A stretch of DNA of 64,000 nt from assembly GCA_000787465.1 (NCBI GenBank), contig JSYX01000149.1:1-64000 (forward strand), in the 5' to 3' direction. This stretch comes from Thermomucor indicae-seudaticae. Its lineage: Eukaryota > Mucoromycota > Mucoromycetes > Mucorales > Lichtheimiaceae. A program made the position numbers and the translations under genes. Below, piece after piece: positions 24,288 through 35,663 of this stretch (the stretch's first letter is position 1; each line of letters opens with the position of its first letter). The notes beneath the pieces are model-generated. The model made no database searches, was not told the origin of the DNA, and was given only the letters and a program-made list of their open reading frames with translations.

Positions 24288-26443
24288 AGAACCCGATCAA
24301 GAGAAATAACAAAGAGGTGCAAGTGAAGGGAGCACGCTGACATTAGTAACACTTAGCGGCCAGCTTCATTGTCAAGAAATACTCCTAGCTTACTCTGCTT
24401 TGGCTGCCAGGTATTCTATATCAGTCATTCTTACCTCATGAATATGCATATACTGGTGCCACAAGAGAAGTTTGGTCATGCTTGCGTTAAGCGGTTGCAG
24501 GAGACTTTACGGGGCTTTCGATGGCATAGGTCGACCATATCGCATATGCTAAACCGCCCTTTTCCTTCATTTTTTAGAGAATCTCGGCATTTCTAAAGCC
24601 ATTCAGATCTGGCAGAGAATCTGCATTCAAATACTAGTTCTAATTTCTGGAACAAGTCTATGTTAATCACTGGGTACAGTATGTCTTGCGAGTCTAGCCT
24701 AGGAGTGATTCTTCCTTTGAATTTCTTCAGAAGTCTCTGACCGATCCAGATTTAGTATCGTGGCACTCTCGAGTTGGAGAGGTCACGATACTAGTGTGTT
24801 CTGTCATCATCATTGGTAGAATAGAGAAACCTTTCTGGATACTTCGAGAGAAACCCCAGTAATGAATGACCTTTTGCTCGATCGTCTGTGCCCGAAGGTC
24901 GGGGCTGAAAGATTTTCCGGTTTTCTGGATAAGTTTTTCCTTTCCGTTACGAAAAAAGCTTTTTTCCTTGGAGCCGAAAAGAAATGCCATGACGTATCAT
25001 AGCGTCTCTTGCATATGCACAGAAATTAGGAAGCCTCTTTAGTTGTTCCAGCAGTTTCGCCTGTTACTTGCATCATCTCCGTCTCTGGGTCGTCAGGCGG
25101 CAGCCTCATTTTAACTCAGTAGGCCAGTGACATCAGCGGTTTATCCATTTAGTACGTATGGAGATCGATAAAGCGAACTTTGTTAATACTCACTCGACTA
25201 TGCGTATCGACGAAAGATCCTTGAAGAAGAACAGAATTCGTGGTTACACAAGCTCATGGGTCTCTTTCCCATGGTGAAGTCGTCTGGCGTAACGGTAATA
25301 AGCACCTTGAAGGAAACGTTTATTGAGATTTTGTAATAAATAACTGGCCGGCTGGTTGGTTATTACTTGGATTATACTGTACATGGACGATGTATGCTTG
25401 CGTGAGCATTCAACTAAACCTCTCCGATGCTTAGTTGGAAAAATCTTATGTCTTAGTCTTTTTTCGTCTTATTTGACAATTTCGAAAAAGAATTTTTGGT
25501 GCAGATGAGCTACAGATAGCTGTCTTAATCGATTTCATATCATAACAACGGATTGGAAAGAGATCCGTCAACAAAGAAGATAATGGCGGAGTTGTGTCAG
25601 TCTTTCCTCATTTGTGTTGTTATTGCCAAAAATTTCACGATAACTTTCCAAGGCTGCGCCCAGACCAACATACCAACACCAGCACTTGATTCCTGCCATA
25701 AGCACAATGTGTTTAATCCAAAACAAAGGGTAACCTGTTTATTTTTTCTTAGTCTGAAATGCGTTTCTGAACGATTACATGTTCTCTTTTGGGGGGTGTT
25801 TCTGAAAAAAGACGCTCCCTTGAAACATTTTAATATCCACTTCTGTCGATTTAGTGATAAAACTCTGCCCCCTTTTACGGTCCCGCGGACAGTCTCCGTG
25901 CCGCGGTGTACAAAAAAGGGTAATTGATGGCGACCAAGAGCATCCGCGGAATCATCAGGAGGTATTAGCCCTTCTGAGTCGATCAGTTCATGCATCTTCT
26001 GCACGCACCATGGGGCGGTCTGGAACTTAATTCATTATCCGCTCACTCTTATTAAAAGTTGTGACGGGGTGCACGAGCACGAGCTATGGACCCCCGATTG
26101 CGAGCTATCGTCATTTTACGCTAGAGCAGTAAGCGGCCAAGCAACATGAGTCATTTTGGTCTCATGCTTCTAAAAACAGTCGATCTTGGCTGGCGGCGCC
26201 CCAAAACATTGAGGAGCCGTGGGGAAAAATTTTTTGTTCCGTCCAATCACCGAGGAGGTTCCTGGAAGCTCGCTCTGGTCCTGAAACAGGATTGCATCAT
26301 GTGGGCCTAGCTCTTTTTGGCAAATAGTATCCCACGCCCTCGTCCAACCACTTTTCCTGCGTATATAAAGGGCACAATTTTTGCTCACTCCTGCTGCATT
26401 ATTCGTCTCTCTATCTACTTCACACACACTCTATCTCGAAACA
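24288..26443. other. 2.1-kb gene-poor region
   Basis: Several open frames of 75-135 codons occur on both strands but overlap each other, lack splice continuity and have no domain. No tRNA, terminal repeat or transposase is seen. The last 100 bp contain the TATA box of the small gene at 26444. Confidence 0.5.
26362..26369 (+). promoter_or_regulatory. TATA box of the 100-residue orphan gene
   Basis: TATATAAAG lies 82 bp upstream of the ATG at 26444, the usual TATA-to-start distance plus a short leader. It is one of the clearest core promoters in the window. Confidence 0.6.
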
Positions 26444-26746
26444 ATGGATCCCGGATACAAGCTTCTCCAACACATCAAGACTGTTCCCAACCTCATCAAC
26501 GAGGACCCAAGCATTGTCACTCCCACAAACACAAGCTTCATGGACCTTCCTTGGAGCGATTTCTCCAAAATGCTGGCATCAAAGAAGAACGACGTGGCCA
26601 AGGGCCGGAGGAGCTCAGCAACAAGTGTTGACTCTACTGAAACCTCGTCAACTCACTCGCAAGAAGATCTTGGCAATTGGGATTCCATGACCTACTATCA
26701 AGACGCCCAGCATGTCACCGAATACAACGATCACCACCATCACTAA
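26444..26746 (+). CDS. Small orphan protein, 100 residues, His-tailed
   Basis: An intronless frame from MDPGYKLLQH to a run of His at the C-terminus. The central block DLPWSDFSKMLASKKNDVAK is followed by a Ser/Thr-rich region. There is no signal peptide or membrane span. A TATA box stands 82 bp upstream. Unlike its neighbours the gene has no intron, and codon use is rich in C-ending codons, which suggests high expression. An intronless, TATA-driven small gene would fit a stress- or development-induced product, but this is inference. No family was recognised. Confidence 0.65.
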   Translation: MDPGYKLLQHIKTVPNLINEDPSIVTPTNTSFMDLPWSDFSKMLASKKNDVAKGRRSSATSVDSTETSSTHSQEDLGNWDSMTYYQDAQHVTEYNDHHHH

Positions 26747-26956
26747 CCACTCTGTCCATCCGCACTCTATTTTTGACCTTCTCCCTTCTTCTTCACCTTG
26801 GACACAACCGATAATGAATTCCATGTTTTTCTTGTTTCCGTTTGCATTTAGCCCATTCACTCCAATAAATCAATCCTCCCATCATGCGCATCATGAATGA
26901 ATAATAAACAAAAAATTAGGTTTTTATATGCCGGTCTTTTGTTTCCTGCATTACGT

Positions 26957-29183
26957 ATGCTTCTCGCTCCGTCTTTGTCGACTCGTGAGATCGATGATCC
27001 TCTGAATGACCATATGGATCGTCTTCGTCATTTGTTATCCAATGATAATGCGACCAAAGTAGCACCTGATAAGCATCAACATGATTTGCAATGCGCACTG
27101 CACTCGGCCGTTTTTCAATTTGAAGATGATCCACGCTACCGTAACGATCCGCGGTATGTTCGGTGTTGGCTTTTGTATGCCTCCTTCCTCAGGGACCCCA
27201 CATGGGCTTATCAATGGATGCAACATAAGCGTATCGGTGAATACGTGGCAGCCTTTTACGAGCAAGCTGCGGACAATTATGCAAAACACCAATGGTACAC
27301 AACTGTTTTTTACGCTATTTACCCGAAGATAATTCATTGTTTCTTGTTTCACAGTTGGGATGCCGCGGAAACCTTGTTATCGCAAGGCATTCGGCGTGAA
27401 GCGCAGCCCACCGCAAGACTTGAAAGCGCGTCCCGCCGGATCACCCGAATGCGATCATGTCCTGTCCCTTCGACCAAGAATTCCTCCCAATTTCAAAGGC
27501 TGATGGATGCATTTGACTGGGTTCAGATCCAGCTTGGCCACGAACGCCGTACGGCTATGTTTCGAGAATGCTATCGATTCCAGCCTGAAGAAATCTCGTT
27601 TGAAGAACTGAGGGCAAACTCTATTGCTTATCGTGGTTGTAAACGCTTGCGCCGCGATTATGAGCATGTGACACAGGAAGTATCAAGGATCATGGGAAAG
27701 AAGTGCAAGGAGAATGTTATCGATGACAGTGCCAAAAATGTCAAGTTTGATTGTGGCGTAGATCCTGTCAGTGAGAAGGTGGCGGGTAATGATAGAAAAG
27801 TGTAACAGCTTTCGGATCCGTTCGGCTCTTTACTATTAGAGACACTTTGTAGATAAGGAGCCAGAAATTGAGTTGCCACAGGGTCAAGGAGAGATAACGG
27901 AAAAAGACGTCGCACCGCCAGAAACCCACTCAGCTCCTCCAACGAACCCACCATCACCTGAAAGAGGACGCCATTCCCAATATCGTCCAGGTAGGCATCA
28001 AATGAGTCAAGGAACCTAAGAAAACTAATATGCCTATATAGATTTACTCTCGGTTTTTGCCGAGGCTCCTGACGAGTTAGACTACGACCCCATCTTTCCA
28101 ATACCCCTTGATCCAGCTTTCATATCAAGGACACTGACATCTTTGTCCCCTTCCTTATCTGCTTATCCCGGCTACCAAAACTTGACTTTTAAAGTATCCA
28201 AGCAGCGTGCACGGCTTCAACGAATAACTACAACGTTTTCCGGCAATGTTTCTATTATTCTCGGTGACAAAGAATATCAAATACGCCGAATGCTTGGTGA
28301 AGGTGGCATGGCTAAGGTATACCAAGTCAAGTCTGACGGCGGACAGTATTACGCACTCAAAGTCCAGTCGCCTCCTAATCCATGGGAGTTTTACATTCTG
28401 CGCCAACTTCAGACACGGACAGCCGAAGCGGCATATATCATCAAGACTTATGAATTTTATCACTACCAGGATGCGAGTTTTATGCTACTGGACCTCTCTC
28501 GACAAGGAACTCTGCTCGATGCGATGAATGCTCAACGCATCCATCTTCAGCAAGCTCAGATGCCGGAACCGCTCGCCATGTTATTCATTATCCGTCTCTT
28601 GCAAGCTGTCATTGCCATGCATGAAGCTGGGATTATTCATGGCGATATCAAGATCGAAAACATCATGCTTGACTTTCGGGAGACACAGGCATTGCCAGCG
28701 CACTACAATGCAGCCGACAAACAGTGGATAAATCAGCGCTTAAAGCTGATTGATTTCGGCAGGGCTGTCGACCTGTCGTGTCTGCCTGTCAACCCAATGT
28801 TAAAGGCAGCCTGGCCGCCCCAGCCGGCAGATCCAGTCACTGTGCAGCAAAGAATAGCATGGAAGCCTTGGGTCATTGATTATTGGGGAGTAGCAAGCGT
28901 GGCGCACTGGCTCCTGTTTGGTGAGTCGATGGCTATACTGAAGCTCAAGACCCAGGTTTCACTACGGAAGCCACTTAAGCGATACTGGCAAAGACAGATG
29001 TGGCAGAAGCTCTTTGACTTGATGCTTAACCCACCGACAGTCCAGCCGACGCATGAATTAAAACGACTCGTTCGTGATTTCCAGGACGCCTTGGCAGCCG
29101 AGGGCATGAAAGCAAAGTCCCCCTTAAAGTTATCGATACTGCGCTTGGAACGAGCTATTGCACAAAAACTTTCAGCAAGGTAA
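26957..29183 (+). CDS. BUB1: Spindle-checkpoint kinase Bub1
   Basis: Exons 26957-27294, 27355-27778, 27840-27990 and 28042-29183 give about 684 residues. The N-terminal Mad3/Bub1 TPR region includes DDPRYRNDPRYVRCWLLYA and LLSQGIRREAQPTARLE. A GLEBS motif (PEEISFEELRA) for Bub3 binding and a KEN sequence (KKCKENV) follow. After a short linker comes the C-terminal kinase domain: a Gly loop (LGEGGMAKVY), the Lys in YALKVQ, HGDIKIENIML and LIDFGRAVDL, both typical of Bub1. The family acts at kinetochores, recruiting Mad proteins and phosphorylating histone H2A. The linker is short for a Bub1. The start is uncertain: an upstream Met at 26897 or extra 5' exons are possible. The second intron's donor (GTGGCG at 27779) has alternatives. 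Confidence 0.88.
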
Positions 29184-29647
29184 AACTACATGCCAGTAGA
29201 ATTTGCGTCGCAAAAAACCCTTTACGCACTGGTTAAAGCACTTTTACCATATTTGCACTGTAAAAAACGTATCCTGACAGAGTAAATAATGGGTATTGGT
29301 TGGAAACCTGTGATAGTCCATGGAGAAAGGGGAAAAAGAGCGTGAGGGCTCTGTGTACCACACTGTTGTCCGCAGTAACATGCGACTGCGGTATGGCAAC
29401 TGTGTCCAAATCTTCCGATTCCAGTGAGATATTTTTTGTGTCGCACGTCTCAGCATCCTAGGTCAGTATTTATCCTGCCTACAAAGGTAGAACCCGTTAT
29501 ACCACTGTGTGTTGCTGATTCATCGATTGATTGGCCAGCCGTCACACAAACCAAAGACTCGCTTGTTGCCAAAAAGGCTCGTTACGGCAGAGACTTTGTT
29601 CATATTACTTGCTACGACTTTTCGTGTCTCTTTTTGTACCAATATCG
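29184..29647. other. Intergenic region between BUB1 and HEL2
   Basis: About 460 bp. An open frame runs through 29424-29861 on the plus strand but overlaps the HEL2 start in another phase and has no domain. It probably holds the HEL2 promoter. Confidence 0.5.
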
Positions 29648-32295
29648 ATGGAAGCTCCAGCTGTTGAGAATACAAACCAAACCAGTGAACATACTGACCG
29701 TCCGAGGCCGTCTCGCAATCAGGGATCCAGCTCGGATGAAAGCAACCGGAATCGCGATCGTGCACCTAACCGCAAATTCAATCGACATCCACGCCATGGC
29801 CGAAAACCGCATGACAAGAACAGACAAAGAAATGCAAACAGAGATGGAAATGTATCAGTAACGGACGAAGATTCGAGGAAGAAACACGAAGAGCATAATG
29901 TGGACTCAAACAACAAAGATGCAGAGGATAATGTTCAGTCTGCAGACAACAACAACAATGACGAAGATGAGTCAGCATCCGTCGGCAGCGGAGAGCTATG
30001 TTTTATTTGCACCGAGCCCATTGTCGCCTACGCCGTTGCGGCATGCGATCATCGCACTTGTCATTTATGTGCGCTGCGGCTGAGGGCGCTATACAAGACC
30101 CGTAACTGCGCTTACTGCAAGGTAATAATTCTTGCAAGCTAGTAATTCTTGCAAGCTGTGGTCAATTATCTCTCTATCCATTTTTTCGACTTACTGGATG
30201 CCACATTAGACGCATCAAGATACTGTCATTTTCACCAAGGATCCAGAGAAACCGTTCGCAAGTTACACTCAGAAAGACACGCCATATGTAGACAAAAAGT
30301 TGGGTTTGCGGTTCGAGGATAAGCAAGTGTATCAGGATACCATGCTCTTATTACAGTTCAATTGTCCGGATCCGAATTGTGATGTGGCATGCGACGGCGG
30401 TTGGCCAGAGCTGAAGCGCCATGTAAAGAAGGCTCATGATCTGTTTCTCTGGTATGTAAACAAACAAGGGATTGTAATAAGCACCGCTGAGATATTGATG
30501 GTCTTGCCGCAAAATGTTAGTGACCTGTGCACACGACACAAAAAGATTTTCGCCCACGAGCATACTCTCTACACCTATTCTCAGTTGATGAAGCACTGCA
30601 AAACGGGAGACAAAGCAGCGGATGAAACAGGATTCAAAGGACATCCAGAGTGCTACTTTTGCCGCGTGAGCTTCTACGGTGACGATGAACTTTTTGAGCA
30701 TTGTCGTGATAAGCATGAACAATGCCACATCTGTGTCCGTCGCGGTATCAGGCATCAGTACTACGCAAACTACGATAGATTGGTAAATATGCCCTCCGTC
30801 CTATCATACTGTCACGTGGATTCCAGAGATCTAACCACTGGGCTTATAGGAAGAACACTTTAGAAAAGAGCATTACCTCTGTGCTTATCGAGAATGTCTT
30901 GACCAAAAGTTCGTGGTCTTTGAAACGGATATAGATTTGAAAGCGCACGAGGTAGGAGAATCAAATTGCTGCGTCTTGGAGTGTCCAGTGCACTTAATGG
31001 TCTGTTAGGTTGAGGTGCATGGTGCATCTATATCACGTCTCCAACGAGCTAAACAGAACGAGGCGCGACGTGTCGATGTCAGCTTCGATTATGGGGGTAG
31101 CCGCTCGCAGGCGCAACAGCACAGAAGTGAACGTGTCCAAACTTCGGCTGACAGGAACCGCAGCCAACGCGAAAATGGACAATCACAGCATCGAGAGACA
31201 ACGTCAAGACCACAGCTTGCGGAAGAGGACTTCCCGACCATAGGATCACAGAGAACCGAAGCATCTTCCACTTCTTCTCAGCAGCAAACTCGGTCTACCT
31301 TCAAGAAGCCGGCTGGTTTCGGCTCTCTTTCTGACAATTGGCCTACTTTGGGTGAAAGTAGCAGCAGTAATGCACCACCTGTAGCAAGCAGCTCTTCTTC
31401 AACCCCTGACCGAGAAGTTGTTTCACGGCACGCGGCGTTTTTAGAGCGTGTTTTTGATATGGTTAAGAGCCATGAGAAAGTCTCTCGGTTCCGAGCTTTG
31501 ACGACCGCTTATCGCAACTCCAACATTGATGTTGATACATACATCAATGAGATATCCAACTTATGTGACGGCAACGTGGAGCACGCGTCCAAGATCGTGA
31601 AAGGTGTCGAAGAATTAATGGATAATCGTGAAAAGAAGTCAGAAATTGCACGAGCTTGGCGAAACAAAGAGACAATGGTGAGCGATTGCTTTGGTGACTA
31701 TGGTCTAGTGTGTCAAGCGTTTAATGTAGCTTTGGTGCAGCTTCAGAACTTTCCTGTCTTGGAATCATCGTCTGAACGCTCTTCCGCACCCGCTGGGCAT
31801 GGTACATCTCCACGGGTGCTAGTAATCAAGTCTCGGAACACAAAGGCAGGTGGCACGAGAACAACAGGCAAGTCCAAGGCTGGAGTGTGGGATCGGGTAG
31901 CATCCGCAGCAAGTGGCGCGAGTGGAGGAGGGCCGTCTCAAGGATCATCCCAATCGTCAGGGCCAAGCTCACCCGGCCCGATCGTTTTCCCAACGCCACA
32001 GCTGAACGGAACGCAAACCGCGTGGGGAGGCCGCTCTTCATCATCGTCAACAAAAGATGATGATTTTCCCTCATTAGCGGGAAGCAGCAACGAGCATTTC
32101 CCTTCATTACCTTCAGCTCCCAAAAACTCATTACGAATAAGTTCTCGGCGTAACATGGTTCAACCACTGCATAACGCGTGGGGCGCAGATCGGTCCGTTC
32201 AAGAAGAACCAGAGCCGGCTTCCGATCTTGCAGATTCCGGGAAGAAGAAAAAAGGAAAGAAGAATAAACAAGTTTTGATGCGAGTCGGTTTGTAA
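29648..32295 (+). CDS. HEL2: RING E3 ubiquitin ligase Hel2/ZNF598 (ribosome quality control)
   Basis: Four exons (29648-30121, 30210-30782, 30850-30951, 31009-32295) give 811 residues. A charged, Asn/Arg-rich N-terminus is followed by the RING (CFICTEPI...CDHRTCHLCALRLRALYK...CAYCK, about 120-158), then KDPEKPF and several zinc fingers of the ZNF598 type, for example CPDPNCDVACDGGWPELKRHVKKAH. A helical module after residue 500 (YRNSNIDVDTYINEISNLC) is the conserved C-terminal region. The tail is disordered, with PAGFGSLSDNWPTL-like and FPSL/FPTI motifs, and ends in a basic KKKKGKKNKQ patch. The family ubiquitinates 40S proteins on collided ribosomes and triggers no-go decay and peptide release. 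The start Met was chosen because upstream codons in the same frame are not coding-like. Confidence 0.93.
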
Positions 32296-32478
32296 AAAGA
32301 AGAGCAGGTTTAGAGAGTTTTGGATGACATACACAAAAACCAACCTATTACTATTTAATATTGTTTTTGTCCCAGGATAATACTGTATTGCAGTTCATGC
32401 TTATTCTTCAGAATTGTACAAATATTGACAGCGTGTGGATACACAAAAAACCAAAGACAGAAGCGTATAATAAGCATT

Positions 32479-33528
32479 CTATGACAGTAGAGCAACAGCA
32501 CGGTCCTCAAAGTGAACCTGTGGCCATGCGCGTGCTTGACGCTCCATATTCCAAGATTTGACGATCATTGGTTTTAATATGGCGTTTATATTGCAGGATG
32601 TGATGTCGAGCCACTCGAGGTTGGGCAACTGTTTGACGAGGCGCCCTATGCCCTCTTCGTTTGTGCGACTCAGGAAAGCGATGGACAGGTATTGCAACTC
32701 TGTGCATTTATCTGCGATAGCAGTCAGACCTTTGTTGGTCACCTGCCAGCAGCGGGCAAGATGTAAAAGTTTGAGGTTTGGGCACGCGGTTACCAGTGCA
32801 TGAACAGTAGTGTCTGTGAGTTCATAAAGGGAGCAGAGCCGAACATGTGTCAGGTTAGGCCATCGCTGCAAGGCCGAGGTGAGGGCAGCATCCGAAAGGT
32901 GTTGACAAAAGGATAAATCGAGGTATCGGAGGTGGCGGTGTGAGGTAGCAAGAGCACCGAGGCCGGCCGGTGTCAATCCGCGCACGAGCGGGCACCAGAG
33001 ACCTCGCAGCATGTTGCCATGTACCGGCACGATCTCATCACCCAGCTGCTCGCATCCTGCCAAACCCAAGTACTCCAGCGACAACTGGCATTTTGACAGG
33101 ACAAGACGGATTTGATCCGAGGTCACGGTATAGGCCAACCAAGCGGACTCTTTAGTCGTCGTGTCAAGCTCTCCATAGTTATCGTGGATATTTTCGAGGC
33201 CCGTCTGTTCAGTGTCTATGGTCGTGGTACGCACGTAGTGGCGTTCGCGTTGCGAGTAAACCAGGGGTGGGGACGGTCGCAAAATGAGGGAACGAACGTA
33301 TTTACCCAGCCAGCCGGACTTCTCCATGGTCTGGAGAAATGCCGTCCAATGTTCTGGCGTGCTGATGCAGACATGGCGGTAGAGTCGAGGTATAGCTACA
33401 TAATACCAGGCTTTGGAGACGCGAACCAGCTCAAGCAGACTTGAGCGCGGCATCGAGTCGGTAATCACGTCGAGTACTTCGGGCGGTAACGTTCGACTGG
33501 TGTCATTGATTACCCAATAGACTCTCAT
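32479..33528 (-). CDS. F-box protein with leucine-rich repeats
   Basis: A single-exon gene of 349 residues. The F-box is at residues 13-55 (LPPEVLDVITDSMPRSSLLELVRVSKAWYY, here split across two clauses of the helix bundle). From about residue 150 come AMN1/Grr1-type cysteine-containing LRRs: YLGLAGCEQLGD, YLDLSFCQHLSD, LLHLARCWQVTNKGL and WLDITSC. The family supplies substrate recognition to SCF ubiquitin ligases. It is divergent from the lipase gene with a 221-bp shared upstream region. The substrate is unknown. Confidence 0.88.
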   Translation of the reverse strand: MRVYWVINDTSRTLPPEVLDVITDSMPRSSLLELVRVSKAWYYVAIPRLYRHVCISTPEHWTAFLQTMEKSGWLGKYVRSLILRPSPPLVYSQRERHYVRTTTIDTEQTGLENIHDNYGELDTTTKESAWLAYTVTSDQIRLVLSKCQLSLEYLGLAGCEQLGDEIVPVHGNMLRGLWCPLVRGLTPAGLGALATSHRHLRYLDLSFCQHLSDAALTSALQRWPNLTHVRLCSLYELTDTTVHALVTACPNLKLLHLARCWQVTNKGLTAIADKCTELQYLSIAFLSRTNEEGIGRLVKQLPNLEWLDITSCNINAILKPMIVKSWNMERQARAWPQVHFEDRAVALLS

Positions 33529-33749
33529 TGCGGTGGTAGAAGAAAAAAGAAACAACCCGATTTTCTCTCTGCATAAACGGGCGGGGACACCTACACCCCG
33601 CTTCATCCATTACTGCTCTTCTATATATCTCCCTTTTTCCTGCCATAAACAAAAGAAGATGTTTCAGTGTGCATGGGGACGAGCGGAGATCCCCCTTAAA
33701 AAATGCGCATGAAATTTGACCATGCCCTCTTTTCTTCTGGAGTATCGTA

Positions 33750-35608
33750 ATGATGCCGTTCTCTATACCCATCCTCGATCGCTTGACATTTCGCGATTAC
33801 CAGGGGTACAACTTCTACATCTGAATACGGATTGCTTAATGAGCTGACTGGCTTTCATATAAGGCTCCTGCTTACCCTTCTGTTCTTCGGTGTCGAAAAT
33901 GTTGTCCGAGTTATCGTCACCTTCCTGCCCTCATTCGTCATCGGAGCTATTGATGCATTTATCGCAAGGTATTGGAAAGGACCCTCATTCAAGGACCCAT
34001 GACTGAGTCGTTGGTCTACAGCGTCTTTCCTTGGTTGTCGAAGCGAGAGACCGAACCTCATGTCAGTCCTCTCGAGAAAGCCGAATCGTTTGACCACATG
34101 ATGCGGTTCTGGTACGGCTCGTTTACTGTCTTCCCTTGGCATATGGGGCAGATATGCCACAAGGATTAACCTGTCCAAGGTAACAGGAAACGCTATGAGC
34201 ATGAACAGCATATTGTTCGTACACGGGATGACTATCTCTTGTGTGTCCACCGAATCCCAGCACCACCGAAACCAATGGAGAATCAAGGCCGCGGTTTGCC
34301 GGCCCAAGTAAAGCACGAGAATAGCTCAAAAATATGTGTGATTGATAATCTCGATCATTTTATGCTTCAGTTGCCTCCCGTGGATCCAGATAAACCTAAA
34401 CCCGTCGTATTGCTGTACCACGGCTTTCTCATGTCGTCTGAGGTCTGGATCTGTAATCTGGATGAGCACCGAAACCTGCCTTTTCTGCTAGCTGAGAAAG
34501 GCTACGATGTGTGGATGGGTAATGCGCGCGGTAACAAGTACAGTCAGAGCCATCTGTGGAGAAGCCCTCGACACCAGAGCTTTTGGGAGTTTTCCATTAA
34601 CGAGTTTGCCATGATGGATCTCCCGGACACTGTAGATGTAAGATTTACATATTGGGACTTCGGATGTATATATTGCTGACGGTTGGATTTCAAGTATATC
34701 TTGCGGCATACCGGAGCACCGACTCTGACCTATATTGGCTTCTCTCAGGGAACTGCTCAGGCTTTTGCTGCCTTGTCTATTAATCCCAGCCTCAACCGCA
34801 AAATCAACCTGTTTATTGCATTGGCTCCCGCAACAACACCAAAGGGGCTTCATCATCCGCTCATTGATGCGTTTGTAAAAGCGACACCGTCTGTTGTATA
34901 TCTGCTGTTTGGACGCAAGACGCCGCTTAAGCTCGCCTTGTTCTGGCAGCGTGTTATTTCGCCACCCATGTTTGTCAAAGTGATTGATGGCAGTGTCGGC
35001 TTCCTGTTTGGATGGAGAGGACGTAACATAACAGACGAACAAAAGCTGGTCAGCTATCAGCACCTGTACAGTCTTACCAGCGTCAAGTCATTGGTGGTAA
35101 GACAAACTTGTTCTTGTTGTGGTTAAGGTAATACCATGTCGACTCTGATCCGGTTTAGCACTGGTTCCAAATTATACGCGTTGGCAAATTTCAAATGTAC
35201 GACGAGCTGCCGAGTCGACTGCCGTATCACACGTCCAATGCTGTTATGGATCATGTACCGCCCAAGTTTCCGACAAAGCAAATCAAGACACCTATTGCCA
35301 TCTTTTATGGCGGTTCAGATTCGCTTGTGGATTTCCACGTGCTTGCTGCCGATTTGCCGACTCCGTTGGCCTACGTCAAGGCAATTGACCACTGGGAGCA
35401 TCTTGACTTTTTATGGGCTGAGGGCATAGAAGATGTTGTTTTCCCTGATATTCTGAAGCTCTTGGACCACTTCAATCCATTACCAGGAAAAAAAGGTCGG
35501 AAAGGCAGTTTCACGAGCGATGATAGCAAGGACCAAGACAACAACTTGTGTAAGGGACTTGCAGTCGAAGAAGAAGAGGAGCGCGCGTCGATTGCTGGTG
35601 AGAACTAG
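33750..35608 (+). CDS. TGL1: Membrane-anchored sterol-ester/acid lipase, TGL1 type
   Basis: Six exons (33750-33805, 33864-33968, 34022-34111, 34187-34637, 34695-35096, 35159-35608) give 517 residues. An N-terminal hydrophobic helix (LLLTLLFFGVENVVRVIVTF, about 20-40) anchors it, as in yeast Tgl1 on lipid droplets. The AB-hydrolase lipase domain follows: RTRDDYLLCVHRIP, the oxyanion segment YHGFLMSSEVW, nucleophile Ser251 in YIGFSQGTAQ, Asp422 in GGSDSLVD and His449 in DHWEHLDF. The family hydrolyses steryl esters. The tail is charged and disordered. The first three exons are short (56, 105 and 90 nt) and would be missed without splicing; the membrane anchor is in exon 2. Confidence 0.93.
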
Positions 35609-35663
35609 TGATGTAATGTACCTATTAGACGGTATACTTTATTGGAAATAATAGTTATAATGT

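Noticed and set aside
24727..26427. Several open frames of 75-135 codons on both strands
   Set aside because: They overlap in opposite phases, have no domain, no splice partners and no start context.
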